From: Atopsyche davidsoni
Lineage: Eukaryota > Arthropoda > Insecta > Trichoptera > Hydrobiosidae
Assembly (NCBI GenBank): GCA_022113835.1
Contig: JAILWY010000023.1
Span: 14,134,001 to 14,198,000, forward strand
Length of the DNA stretch: 64,000 bases
Direction of reading: 5' to 3'
The notes below the pieces were generated by a model. That model was given only the letters and a program-made list of their open reading frames with translations. It made no database searches and had not been told where the DNA came from. Of the stretch, positions 13,601-33,679 are shown one piece after another; positions within the stretch are counted from its first letter, which is position 1, and each line of letters begins with the position of its first letter. The translations under genes were made by a program, and so were the position numbers.

Positions 13601-14141
13601 CGTTGTTGATTTTCTGTCGGATGTCATGTTCATAGGAGGAATGCAAGAGTCAGCAGAAAAAAAAGTGAAACACGGTTTGATTAATTACAACTTTTGCTTT
13701 TCGTATGATGGGAATTTGAATTTCTTGAAAACAATACTTAATTATCCAGAAAAGGGTGCCTGTCATTCTGATATATTGACTTATATGGGAACACATTCAA
13801 GTTTTCCAGAGGAGAATGCTTCGCCACAGGATCTCATTGTAAAGAATAAAATTACTGAAATGTGGACCAACTTTGCAAAGACAGGGTATGCGATAACATA
13901 AAATTAATATTGCCAGTATTTTATTAATTTTGTCATCGGTGATATTGAAAGCGAATTTTATTATTTTTTTTATTTTAGAGATCCAACACCATGTATTACA
14001 GATGTCATCACCACGAAATGGCTGCCAGGGAGTGACAAAAAAAAGTATTTACTCGAAATGGGAAATGAATTTATTTTAAAAGAGAATATTGAGACGCAAG
14101 ACAGAAAACAGCTGTGGCTTAATCTTTTTAATAGTATTTAA
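10650..14141 (+). CDS. Carboxylesterase (alpha/beta hydrolase, insect alpha-esterase type)
   Basis: The gene has three exons: 10,650-10,793, 12,603-13,885 and 13,979-14,141. All introns are GT-AG and phases agree. The product is 529 residues, normal for this family, which hydrolyses carboxylic esters such as xenobiotics, odorants or lipid esters. The N-terminus has FKGIPYAEPPIGPLRF, the family's usual start, and no signal peptide, so the enzyme is probably intracellular. A second Met lies three codons in. The nucleophile Ser192 sits in GISAGG, Glu326 in NKEG and His436 in GACHSD, so the triad is complete. Two departures are visible: the usual GESAGG has Ile for Glu, and the oxyanion-hole HGG motif reads HSGAF. 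Both may affect activity or substrate range. The EDCLFVNV motif is intact. The gene converges tail-to-tail with ALT copy A. A juvenile hormone esterase is less likely, since the GQSAGA-type motif is absent. Confidence 0.93.
11120..11290 (+). repeat. tRNA-derived SINE in the first esterase intron
   Basis: The tRNA-like head contains ATGCACCGGCCATG and the box B GTGGGTTCGAATCCCACA. It is followed by a tail (ACGATGATATTTTTCTGAGAG) shared with both arms of the palindrome at 35,230-35,760. Similarity also extends upstream of the head (TATGATTGTTAAAAATT). A functional tRNA is unlikely because the 5' half does not fold into one. Confidence 0.8.
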
Positions 14142-14299
14142 AAGAACTCTCAGCAACCCGAGCGTCTAATCAAGACAGCTAACAGGCTCTTATTAGTATA
14201 ATCAAAATATTACAAAATATATTTTTTTAAATTTTTCATATTGAAGCATATTTTTAATTGATAAATTATTTTTATAAGATAATCATGTACTTATTTTTG

Positions 14300-14305
14300 A
14301 ATAAA
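14300..14305 (+). terminator. Probable polyadenylation signal of the carboxylesterase
   Basis: AATAAA lies about 160 bp after the esterase stop codon. The next gene's signal is on the opposite strand about 180 bp further on, so the two transcripts probably end close together or overlap slightly. Confidence 0.5.
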
Positions 14306-14486
14306 TTGTTATTTACTAATGAAAACAGTATGTGTCTACGCAAAATTTATGTCGTTTTCATAATGATGTTAACTAATTAAAAATATATTATTTTTGATAC
14401 ACTAAAAATATGGTTATATTTATATTTAAATTATTAAATTATTTTGTTAAAAAAAAAAAAAATAAATTTGGTATGTTTAAGCAAAA

Positions 14487-14492
14487 TTTATT
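14487..14492 (-). terminator. Probable polyadenylation signal of ALT copy A
   Basis: AATAAA on the minus strand, about 170 bp beyond the copy A stop codon. Confidence 0.45.
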
Positions 14493-14662
14493 CTTTTTGC
14501 ATAAAATCACATAAGTAACAAAATTAAATACATAAAAAAACAGTAGGCATTACCTTCCTAAAAAGATATTTACAAATATAAATAAACATTAACAAATTAA
14601 CTCAGGTTCAAATTGGGCTACCTATATAATAAAAAACTCGCCTAGTAGTAAGCAGCGGTAGT

Positions 14663-17600
14663 CTACTTGTACTCCTTGACGAATTCAGCATGGAATTTGC
14701 CAAACAAGTCCAACATTTGACGCAGTTTCTTGGGCAGGATAGTCGTACGGAAGTGGTGAGTTCCTTCCTTCTGTCTAAAATTAGAACCAGGCACAATGCA
14801 AATACCTGTAAACAAAAATAACCAATTTAAATGAATGGTTGAGAACTTGAAAATCTTATCAACAGAAATATTTTAATTAATATCAAAACTATATATTCTA
14901 CTGCCATATAACGAAACTTTATATTGTTTCGACATGCAGTGATATAAATCTGTTTTAACACAAATGTAACTTAAACCACTTCTCTTTTAGTATGTCAATT
15001 AAAATCACAATACTAATTGTAATAAAACACTCAGTGTTTTATGTAAAGGCATTCATTTAACCAAAAAAAATCCATCTGCATCTCGAACAATCAATTTGCA
15101 TTAACTTATCATCAAGCAGTGCATGGAAATTTTTGAATTCGTTTGTACGATGCCCACACCATTTTTTAACTACTTATTAGTGAAAAGATTAAAACGTTTA
15201 TCACACATGATCTATTTTATTTAATATATAATTTTATTTATAGATCGATTTTAAGTGAAAAGTGTCTTTATGTGAAAGTCTTGTTGCATACCAGTTTTTT
15301 CCAGAAGTTGGAAAGCGTAGAAGGTGTCAGGATTCTGCTTGGCTTTCTTAGCAGCCTCGATGGCTTTGGGAGGGATTTTTATGCTGGGGAAAGCATACAA
15401 GGCTCCCTGGAAGTAAGAATTGATATTTATGTTACAATATTTTTGATGTTTACACCACTTATAAAACATCAACGTTTTAATTGAAATGATTGAACAAACC
15501 TGAACAGGGTTACAGCTGATTCCTTCAAAGGAGTTGAAAGCATTGGCCACCATCCTCGCGCGTGCGTCCAGATATTTAAGAATTGCTGTCTTTTCTTTGG
15601 CGAACAATTCGTAAGACTCTTCTCCCTTCTTGGGCGGGTTGGCCTATAAGTAAATAAATTTCTAATAAAAATGTAATTGTCCTGGATACTGTTCCATTAA
15701 ATTGTTAAACAACACAAAGGAAAGCACTTGAGCTTAGTGACTACTTCTATATGTCCCCAACAGTATATATTGAAATTAGCTACACCATGAAACTTTTTTC
15801 ATTGAATGCTGCTATTATTTGTAAAAACATATAAATTGTACATCAATATGTAGTTCGACTTACCATGCAGTCAATACCAATCTGTCCAAGAACGGTGGGA
15901 CACAGCATAGCGGTGATGGCCTTGATCAGCATGGCCTTGACCTGGGGGCAAAGGTTGATGATCTCTACATAGCCGCCGCGTAGTCCGCATTCTCCCATGT
16001 AGCCCTTGGAGCATGACATGAAGCTGGCTAGCTCCAAGCTTGAGTAGGGTGCTCCCAACTCCATCAAGATCTGAAGAAAATAAACAATGACTTTAGCAGC
16101 AATTTTATAAAACTACTTTATGAACAATCAATGAAAATAGCTTTCCTATGCGCTAGAATTGACAAAAATTGAGTCATTAATGAAATATCTTTTACTCATC
16201 ATCTTTATTGAATATTATCTTATTTTGTTGGTATTCGACTAATAGAGAGTTAATTGAAATAATACAAAGTTAATTGATATAAACAATATTGTTACAAATT
16301 AATTCTGTCCTCCAAGCTAAGTTAAATATTTTCAAGTGGTTTAAATCCAAGTGGTTACCTTCTTGAATGAGAAGAACTTGGATCCCTTAGCATACACGTT
16401 GCCCTGGTACACTTCATCGGCGAGTAAGAACAGTCTCTCTTTGTAAGCGAACTTAATAACTTCTTCAATATTCTGCCTTGTCAACACCTGGAAGCATTTA
16501 TGAAATTTTATTGAACACCTGATTTACAAATAATTAATTCAATTAAAAAAAAACTTAAATTACAGATACCTAATAACTTAATATAAATCACCTCTTACTG
16601 CAGTTTTTAAAACTATTTTAAAATGGATACTTTGGCTTGCCTGTCCTGTAGGGTTTCCAGGATTGATGATGACAAGAGCTCGAGGATTGCAGTGCTTCTT
16701 GGCTTCCTTCAGCGACCGACTCAGCTCCGACACATCCAAGCCCCAATTTTTGGACTCATCGAGGTAGTATCCACACTGCTCGATGTTGAACTCAGCTAGT
16801 GTGTCAGAGTACAGAGGATATTGGGGGATGGGGATCATCACACCTGAAAATATGGAACAATAATTAGCAATTTGTGAATGTGGATATAGCTCTTGCTGGA
16901 TTTAGAATGCCACAATGATATAAAACCAGTAAATTTTATCAGAGATGAAATATCTTTTTTAAATCAATAACTTAATATACTTGTACATACTATAAAAATA
17001 TTAAAAATATATATATATCATAGAATGCCATCTTGATGAGAGTTTAAATGATATTATTGAAAATTCTCAATCAAACTACTTCCTACAAAAGCTGTTCCCG
17101 GTTAACTTCCTATATTTACATCAATAGTCCAACGCTGTTTTCAAATTAAATAAACTAATTTTTTGTTTCATACCAGGTTTTTTTCCGTCGATATCGCATA
17201 TCAACAACTTCAGCACATTTTTGATGGCGTCGGATGCCCCTGAAGACAGGATGATATTCTGATAATCTGCAGGAACCCCATCTCTGTTGGAAATGTATTC
17301 AGCAACATGCTTTCTGATTACTTCGATTCCGGAGGAGTCCGTGTATGAACCGATCGATGATCCTCTGTAATATTTAACAATAAACAGTTAGTTTTTTTTA
17401 AATATTATTTAATAATATCAATAAAACTTTTTTGAAAGTAACATAAAGCAGCACAATCAGATACTTAAAATTGCATTGTCACTCGAAGTGCTTAAAATGC
17501 TCATTAAACTGTAATAATGGTATGTGATAAATAAATTTAAGAATACAGTAAAATCTGTAAATACTATCACCTGCATCCCTTAAGGATATCTTGGGCTTTC

Positions 17601-19072
17601 TTTTTGATATCGTTGGGAAATTTAGGATCTTCCATCAACTCCGGGAAAGAAACCAAAGCGAGAATCTGAACAATTACAAACACTTGAAATAATCGTTAAA
17701 AATTCATATTTATATCAAAACTCTTTAACCAAATAAGTACTGATTTTATAAATATTTCAATTTGCAGATATAATCACAAGTTAATTGGTATTGGGATTTA
17801 TTAGCAATGTCACCCTGAGACTAAAAAAACTATTTCTGTCATATTTTTTTATCATAAGAAGATTAAATTATTATTCATGAAAACATTTTTTTTCAAGTGT
17901 GATAAAACTTTTCAATATTATTAATAAAAACATCAAAATGAAAGACCAAGATTTTATTTTTTTCGTAAAATAAGGGAGGAAATTGAAGCTATAATCTCGC
18001 TCAGCTGAATCTTATAAGCTAGCTTAGTAAGTTATTACAAAAAAATAATCCGTATCCAATCTCCATAAAATTTATCATCAAAATTATTTAACAATACAAA
18101 ATACACACACCACCAATTGTTAAGGATTACCAAACATTAATGGTATATAGTATGGTACTATCACTGCTTAGAGTTATTTTACTATCAAACCAAGAGGTGC
18201 AATTACACATCTTACCTACTTCAATTTCGTAAGTGCGAACCTATTTGATTAAAATTCTGCATTCAATTAATGGAAAATTTGCTCAATATGTCAGTACAGT
18301 GTATATTATATTAAACCACAAATAAATTTCACACAGAATAGAAAGAAAAAGTAGCATGACATGTCTTTTTTACTCAATATTTGAAATGGCTAAATTTTAC
18401 GTTACCAATCAAACAGAATCTGGTTTAAAAAATATATAAAAGTTGTTGTTTCTTACCTGTCTGATAAAGGTTATGGGTACTTGTCCCATTGCATGTCCAT
18501 CTCCGATGTTTGCCTGGATGACTGCATCGAAAGGTTTTGATACTCCCTATTTAAAGAGAGAAATAAAGTATACGTAAAAAAAAACTTCGCCTGCATATTT
18601 CATCCACATTCAAGAAATTAAATATGTCATGGATTGATTTTAAAATATGCAAATGTAAGAACTCAGAACTAAGAACTAATGTAAGAATTGTAGACCTAGT
18701 TGTATAAGAAGATCATACTAGTATTGTGGCAAGCTTTAGCTCGACACTAAATTATTTATAATTCAGTTGTTATCAAATACCATATATTGATAGAAGCACT
18801 ACAAAAACTAATATCAGGACTGATTAATTGAATGCACTGAAATGACATCGTAAAAAATCTATGTGAACGTATATATTTCCAATATGAGGATACATGACAC
18901 TTTTACACACGCCATAAAGCCTCTTGTAGTCAAAAACAGGACATACCTTTTTCAGCTCCTTTTCAATTTCACCGGCTCTCATGAAAAGAGGTCCGAGGAC
19001 TGCATAATCCATAACTTTGATATTAGGATTAATGTCATCGATGGTAACACACCGCTTGGGAGGTGTAGCCAT
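14663..19072 (-). CDS. Alanine aminotransferase copy A (no presequence)
   Basis: This PLP enzyme exchanges the amino group between alanine and 2-oxoglutarate. Ten exons: 18,947-19,072; 18,457-18,546; 17,571-17,665; 17,174-17,364; 16,641-16,843; 16,359-16,487; 15,864-16,070; 15,500-15,643; 15,292-15,406; 14,663-14,805. They sum to 1,443 nt, or 480 residues, in one open frame. Conserved ALT motifs are present: [22 protein letters not shown] (Schiff-base Lys300) and HFRTTILP. The start MATPPKRC is the first in-frame ATG after a TAG at 19,127-19,129. That stop replaces a Trp codon of the presequence kept in copy C, so the product is probably cytosolic. The intron after exon 5 begins with GC (CAG|GCAAGC), not GT. 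The usual YQDNVYAEG reads YQGNVYAKG. Two residues are missing near the C-terminus (ILPKKL for ILPQPEKL), as in copy B. Confidence 0.93.
16639..16640 (-). other. GC 5' splice site in ALT copy A
   Basis: At the donor after exon 5, copies B and C have CAG|GTAGCA and CAG|GTAACA. Copy A has CAG|GCAAGC. The surrounding bases match the strong consensus known for rare GC-AG introns, so splicing may still occur. Confidence 0.85.
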
Positions 19073-19745
19073 GGTCCTGGTGTTGATGTCCGTCAGACTC
19101 CTTGCGTTCGCATCCGCCGATAGAGCCTAGTACAATGCACTGCTGCCGCTAATCAACTGACGTGCCACCAAATTTCTAAATTAGCAAAGTTTCATATCTA
19201 TAAGTTATTTAGAATTGGTTTTTATCGGAGTCGATTTCCAAGTATTTGGCAGCCGTATGCTTTGTATATTTTGAAAACATCTTACGAATCGCATAATATT
19301 GTGTTTTATCTCTATTCAATCTAACTGTTTACATAATGTTATTATTATTAATGTAGTGTTCTGCTGTAGAGGTCCCGGGACATGAGAGCTGTCACCCACA
19401 CATCGGGCTATTTATTCGCGACCCCAAGCACGGGCCATAGATCACCGACATGGACCATGAACCACAGTTAAGTATTTTATTAATTACCAACAACAAGATA
19501 CATGATTGCAGTTTACCAAATATCTAAATTTGGTTACTATTTTATTGGGTTTTTGTTTATAATTTATATTTGGGTGGCTCACAAGTTTTTCGTTAATTTG
19601 AATTGTGTTTGAAGAATTTAGCGTTAGAGTTTTGGTTGTCATATGATTATGGGACTCATGAGGTACATCGTCAAAACGTTCCAGCAACAATCCCTGCTTG
19701 CATATCGTGACTGATTCCAGCATCCCTTGGCGGATTTGCTTTATA

Positions 19746-19784
<39 letters not shown>

Positions 19785-20857
19785 TATATATGTATGTATT
19801 TTTTCATAAAAAAATAATTTAGACAGATTACGAGTGGTAGATATTCATGAATGATTTATAATAATATTATATATTAATAAATCTCACTTCGAGCATTTTT
19901 CACTTCATATTTTGATCCATCACTAAACATCTATAATTTGTGCTGAATTTCAATATTAAGTCATAATGTTAGTATTTTTCCAGTCAACTGTGATAACCTG
20001 CAACTGTTATGGTTAATGTCTACGATTTCATCAGGCTTCCTGGTGATCCAGGCTAGTGATGTACAAAAGCGATTAACAGTGTAATTTAATATTTATTTTA
20101 GGCACAAAAAAATTCTGACAACTTCTTTTTTTAATACCGACAATTTCTATTTATGCCCACCTTGTCTAATGATAAGCAAAATCAATTAACAGTGTATTTT
20201 ATACTCATAATTAGCGATCTAAGTATTCATCGGATTAATATTTGGATTTATTTATTTAGACTATGGGACATATTAATACTATTAGAGCTGATGTACTCAA
20301 ATAGTTAGACCTGATACCGAGTTAGAGTAATTCTAATCAAATTCGATATTGTCCTCTTTGAGAATCGTCAATAATCGTCAAATTTCAATAAAATACCCAT
20401 TAATTTCACATTTATTACATCAATTAATACATTCAATAAATGCTCGAAGTTATTTTATATTAGTAAATAAAGATTTCTTCTTTTCAAAGATTGTAAACAA
20501 TTCCATCTAATAAAATAAGGGGAATTCATAAACAATTTTAATATTGTATTTATATCATTTTATTGTATTAAGACACAGACAAATATATAGCAGCCTTCTA
20601 GGAGTTGTTGCTAAGTAAAACTGCTACACACAGTGACTTGAATCTCACTCATTATAGAAGTTACCAAATCATAATTGAGTACAACTCGTAAGAAATAAAA
20701 AGTAACAAAATTCAATAGACAACAGTAACAATAAAAAAAAGTATGCATAACCATCCAAAATATTTACAAATATAAATATACATTAACAAATTGACTAGGG
20801 TTCAAATTGGGCTACCTATATTATAAAAAAATTCGCCTTGCTGTAAGGTTTGGTGGT
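19073..20857. other. Intergenic spacer between ALT A and B, part of the duplication
   Basis: No gene. Several blocks match the spacer upstream of copy B: 19,316-19,520 with 24,720-24,920, 19,535-19,650 with 25,075-25,205, and 20,330-20,640 with 25,380-25,700. The spacer was therefore duplicated together with the gene. It contains a TA microsatellite and presumably the copy A promoter. Confidence 0.8.
19739..19795. repeat. (TA)n microsatellite
   Basis: A run of alternating TA with a few TG interruptions, located in the spacer upstream of ALT copy A. It is absent from the matching spacer upstream of copy B. Confidence 0.9.
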
Positions 20858-23800
20858 CTACTTGTACTCCTTGATGAATTCAGCATGGAATTTGCCAAAC
20901 AAGTTCAACATTTCACACAGTTTCTTGGGCAGGATAGTCGTACGGAAGTGGTGAGTTCCTTCCTTTTGTCTAAAAGTAGAACCAGGCACAATGCAAATAC
21001 CTGTAAACAAAAAAAAAACCAATTGAAATGAATGGTCGAGAACTTTGCATTAACTTATCAACAAGCAGTGCATGAAAATTTTTGAATTCTTAGGTAAGAT
21101 GCCCACATAATTATTTTACGACTTATTAGTGAAAAGATTAAAAAGTTTATCATACATGATCTTTTTTATATAACAAAATAGTCTTTATGAGAAAGTCTTG
21201 TTGCATACCAGTTTTTTCCAGAAGTTGGAAAGCGTAGAAGGTGTCGGGAGTCTGCTTGGATTTCTTAGCAGCCTCGATGGCTTTGGGAGGGATCTTAATG
21301 TTGGGGAAAGCATACAAGGCTCCCTGAAAGTAAGAATTGATATTTATATTATAATATTTTTGATGTTTACACCACTCATAAAACATCAACTTTTTTATAA
21401 AAGTGATTGAATGAACCTGAACAGGGTTACAGCTCATTCCTTCAAAGGAGTTGAAAGCATCGGCCATCATCCTCGCGCGTGTGTCCAAATATTTAAGAAT
21501 TTCTGACTTTTCCTTGGCGAACAGTTCATAAGATTCTTCTCCCTTCTTGGGCGGGTTAGCCTATAAGTAAATAAATCTCAAATAAAAATATATTGATTCA
21601 GATAATGTTCCATTAAATTGTTAAACTACACAAAGCAAAGCACTTGAGCAAAGTGACTATTCCTAGATGTCCCTATGAGTATATAATGCGATTAGCTGTC
21701 ATTTACTACAGCATGAAACTTTTTTTATTGAAAACTACAATCACTTTTGATGTACATATACTCGTGAAAACTGCTATTATTTTACTTTTACATATACATT
21801 ACTTTAAAACATATATTTTTTACATTAATATATAGTTCAACTTACCATGCAGTCAATACCAATCTGTCCAAGAACGGTGGGGCACAGCATAACGGTGATG
21901 GCCTTGAGCATCATGGCCTCAACCTGCGGGCAAAAGTTGACAATCTCCACATAGCCACCGCGCAGTCCGCATTCTCCCGTGTAGCCTTTGGAGCATGACA
22001 TGAAGCTCGCCAGCTCCAAGCTCGAGTAAGGGGCTCCTAATTCCATCAGGATCTGAAGAAAATATACAATAACTTTAAATGAAATCATCTATATTCAATA
22101 TTATCTTATTTTAGTTAGTTGATATAATACAAGGTTAATTGATATAAACAATATTGTTACAAATTAGTTCTGTCCTCCAAACCAAGCTAAATATTTTCAA
22201 TTAGTTTAAATCGAAGTGGTTACCTTCTTGAACGAGAAGAACTTGGATCCCTCAGCATACACATTGTCCTGGTACACTTCATCGGCGAGTAAGAACAGCC
22301 TCTCTTTGTAAGCGAACTTGATAATTTCTTCAATATTCTGCCTTGACAACACCTGGAACCATTTGTGAAATTTTAAAGAACAGCTTATAAACAAATTAAA
22401 TCAATTAAAAAAAAAACTAAAATTACACATAAATATTGCAAATCACCTCTTACTGCAATTTGTAAAATTATTTATGCATAGATACTTTCCCTTGAGTTGT
22501 CTAATAATTGATTCAGTATTAAGCTGTTCTATGGTACAACATGCTCATCATAAACCATAAGGTTTATAACCTGGTATTGAGGTGTTGACTTCCATTGGTG
22601 TATCATACCAATTTATTATTATTATTTTATCCCAAAATTAACTCGGCACTCGTTTGTCGAAATTTTCCATGACCATTTTGCATAAATGTGGCTGAATTTC
22701 GTTGATGCAGCGTTGAATCTCTTCCTTTAATACACGGGTGGTATCGGGCTTGTTGACCTGTATTTCAAATAACCCCATAAAAAGAAATCTAATGGTGTTA
22801 AATCACACGATCTAGGGGGCCATTTCTGATCACCGAAACGAGAGAGTACACAACCTGGAAATGTCTTATGCAGTAATTGAATTGTTTCACGGGCTGTATG
22901 GCATGTGGCACCGTCTTGTTGGAACCACATATTGGCCACATCAATTTTATCCAATTTCGACTTATCAAATCTTGCATTAATTTTGGGACATCTTTATGTC
23001 ACACTGATGACTTGGTGGTTATATAGATAATTAGCAAAATAGTTGACTTCAAAGTTTATATATCACAGAATGTGGTTTTTTCTTCATCAAATCTCCACAA
23101 TTTCAATTTTTTGGTGTAACGATCGATAGAATTTCATCAAATTATTGACGATACACAGTAAACTATTTTTAAATTCATCATAAACCTGCTGCTACCTGTC
23201 CTGTAGGGTTGCCAGGATTGATGATGACAAGAGCTCGAGGATTACAGTGCTTTCTGGCTTCCTCCAGCGATCGACTCAGCTCCGATACTTCTAAGCCCCA
23301 GTTTTTGGACTCGTCGAGGTAGTACTCACACTGCTCGATGTTGAACTCAACTAGCGCGTCAGAGTACAGAGGAAATTGAGGGATGGGGATCATCACACCT
23401 GAAAATATGGAATAATAATAAATAGTTCAAGGTGCTTTTCACATTAAATAAACTGATGCGTTTTTTGTGTCTTACCTGGTTTTTTTCCATCGACATCGCA
23501 TATCAACATCTTCAGCACATTTTTGATGGCGTCAGATGCCCCTGAAGACAGGATGATATTCTGATAATCTGCAGGAACCCCATCTCTGTTGGAAATGTAT
23601 TCAGCAACATGCCTTCTGATTACTTCGATTCCGGCGGAGTCCGTGTATGAACCGATTGAAGATCCTCTATAATAATTTTCAATTATTGATTACTCTCGTT
23701 TTGATATACAATTTAATAAAAGTTTTTTGATAGCAACTTAAAGCATCAAGATTAGATACTCAACATTGCACTGTCAGTTGAAGTGTTTAAAATGCACATT

Positions 23801-24552
23801 AGACTGCGATAATAAAACAGTATGTAATAAACAAATTTATGAATATAGAAAAATCCATAAACATTAATACCTGCATCCCTCAAGGATATCTCGAGCTTTC
23901 TTTTTAATATCATTGGGAAATTTAGGATCATCCATCAAGTCTGGGAAAGAAACCAAAGCGAGAACCTAGAACAATTGCAAACACCTGAAATCAATGTAAT
24001 TAAGTTATATTTATATCAAAACTCCTTAACCAAATAAGTACTGATTTAGTAAATACACATCCTACCTACTTTAATTTCATAAGTGCAAGCCTATTTGGTT
24101 AAAACGACTACCTAAAAGTTGTTGTTTCTTACCTGTCTGATAAAGGTTATAGGTATTTGTCCCATTGCATGACCATCTCCGATGTTTGCCTGGATGACTG
24201 CATCAAAAGGCTTTGATACTCCCTATTTTAAGAGAGAAATAAAGTATAAGTAAAACTAAACAAGAAAGTAAACATGTCATGTTATTGATTTTAGAATATA
24301 CTCAAACAACAATGCAAATGTTAGAATATTTTAAGGATAACACTTTTGTGATTTTTCCACATGTTTAATTTTATTGGTGACCAGTTTTGTCAACCTTTCA
24401 CGTACCTTTTTCAGCTCCTTTTCGATTTCGCCGGCTCTAATGAAAAGAGGTCCTAGGACTGCATAATCCATAATTTTCATATATGGATTGATGTCATCAA
24501 TGGTAACACACCGCTTGGAAGCTGTAGCCATAGTCCTGGTGGCAGTGTCCAT
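20858..24552 (-). CDS. Alanine aminotransferase copy B (no presequence)
   Basis: Same enzyme family and exon plan as its neighbours. Ten exons: 24,406-24,552; 24,133-24,222; 23,871-23,965; 23,476-23,666; 23,196-23,398; 22,224-22,352; 21,846-22,052; 21,417-21,560; 21,209-21,323; 20,858-21,000. They total 1,464 nt, or 487 residues, if translation starts at MDTATRT; a second ATG seven codons later matches the start of copy A. Upstream, the presequence frame is closed by TAATAG at 24,586-24,591 and also carries an 8-base deletion after the old ATG, so mitochondrial import is unlikely. Lys307 of the PLP site is present, but the following SKGYMGECG reads SKGYTGECG. The intron between exons 5 and 6 holds a transposase fragment. 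Introns are shorter than in C. An out-of-frame ATG about 85 nt upstream could reduce translation if it is transcribed. Confidence 0.92.
22640..22960 (-). mobile_element. Tc1/mariner-superfamily transposase fragment in an ALT B intron
   Basis: The minus strand encodes [20 protein letters not shown] and [20 protein letters not shown]. These are catalytic-core motifs of a mariner-superfamily DDE transposase: the second Asp in QQDGA and the PLDFFLWGY block. It ends abruptly and lacks the N-terminal part. It lies in sense orientation within the intron between exons 5 and 6 and is absent from copies A and C. Confidence 0.85.
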
Positions 24553-26612
24553 CAGACTCCTGGGGTTCACATCGGTCGAGCAAGCCTATTACAATGCACG
24601 GCTGCCACTTATCAATAGACATACCACCGAATTTCTAAGCTAGCAGTGTTTAATATCTATTACTAATATTGAACTGTTTGAACTTTAGGCTTTGTATATT
24701 TTTTACGTGTTTTATCTTTTTTTATTCTAATTATTTACATGTTATTATTGATATAGTAGTGTTCTGCGATAGAGCTCTCGGGACAAGAGGGTTGTCCTCC
24801 ACACTTTGAGCTATTTATCTGCGACCCAAAGTGTGGGCCATAGATCACGGACATGGGCCAAGGACCACAGTTAATAATTTTATAAATTAACAACTACAGG
24901 ATGCTTGATTGCGGGTTACCAAATTTCTAATATCTTCAAGTTTTATTGGGTCGGTTATAATCAGTTTTTATTGGATTGGCTATTATCGAGTTTCCCTTGC
25001 AATCCGGGACTCATTTCTTTTGTCGCACGCATAAATTAACGAAGATATGCGATTTTTTATGTTTTATTGTGGTTTGGTTACTATTCAATTGGGTTTTTTG
25101 TTTTAAATTTATATTTAGATACCTCACAAGTTTCTTGTAAATTTAAATTGTGTTAGAAGAATTTAGCGTTAAGAGTTGTAGGTTGTCATATCATTATGGG
25201 ACTATGCTCAGAACTTTTTGTAGGTGAGATGTGAGTGTACTTTAAAGTACGCTCATGACATTTTAAGTCATATATAGATGTTATAATTATTATTATATAT
25301 TTAAAATGTCACTAAGGTTTCAAACGGTGCATTCATTTTCTCCAAAAGCCAACACCATCTCCCCAGAACGATATCATCCACTTTGAGAATCGTCAATTTA
25401 GGGCCAATTTAAATAAATAATCATATTAATTCAACATATTTTATTACATTAATTAATACATGAAATATATGCTTGAAGTTTTTTTATAATACATATTAGT
25501 AAATATAGGTTTTTCTTCTTCTAAAGATTGTAAACAATCACAGCTACTAAAAACAAATGGAATTCCTAAACAATTTTAATACTTTTATGTATATTCATTA
25601 TATTGTATTTAGACACAGACAGATATATAGCGGCCTTCTTGGAGTTATTGATAAGCAAAACTGTTGCACGAAGTGACTCGAATCTCACTCATTATAGAAG
25701 TGAAAGCTTTCAGTTGGTAAATGCAAATAAAGATAAAACAGGCTCGATCTATATAAAGCTTAATCTGTGTGTTTGAACTAAAGCGGAATGCATCAGGAGC
25801 AGTTGGACGCAACAGGAAAGAGGAACAGAAAAAATAAATTAACAATTCAATGTCAATAATTATCACAAGTAAAAGAAATATTATATTCTAGTACTAATGT
25901 AAGATAAGACGAGACATTTAAATTTAAAAAAAAAACAGGGATAACAAAGTATTAAAAAAAGTTTATAGACAACTGACTAAATTATAAAACGAGAAAACGC
26001 TTCAAAAGCTCTTAGTTTGTTGTGGAATTTTCTAGATATTTTGGTGGATTTATCATGATTATTTGTCTAAAATGTATTATAAATACAATAAAGGAATATA
26101 AATTAAGCCTTGCTATATGTCACAGTGACATAAATAAAAGCGTATTTTACACCATTTTAAAGATACATTACAAATAATATGTCATTCAGTTTGAGTATTG
26201 GATTATTAAATCAATATTATAATCACATTAGAAAGGCTATTTAAAAGTGCACATAGATAAATATGATCCATAAATTTGCTTTGTGCTAGCATAGATATTG
26301 TTGAAAATATTGAAAAATTTTAATGACCAAATCTTAACTGAATATAAAAAGCAGAAGAAAACATTTCTGTTTCGTTGTCGCAATGATAAAAAAAAACATT
26401 TTAATTCCGTAACATAATTTTCAACATTATCACAATTCGTAAGCAATAAAAAGTAACAAAATTTAATAAACAACAGTAACAATAGAAAATATAGTAGGCA
26501 TAACCATCCTAAATGATATTTACAAATATAAATTTATATTAACAAATAAACTCGGGTTCAAATTGGGCTACCTATATTAAAAAAAGTTCGCCTTGTGGTA
26601 AGCAGTAGTGGT
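24553..26612. other. Intergenic spacer between ALT B and C
   Basis: No gene. It aligns in blocks with the A-B spacer, with one extra segment near 24,935-25,060 and another of about 730 bp (25,700-26,430) that the A-B spacer lacks. I did not recognise a transposon in either extra segment. Confidence 0.7.
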
Positions 26613-33679
<7,067 letters not shown>

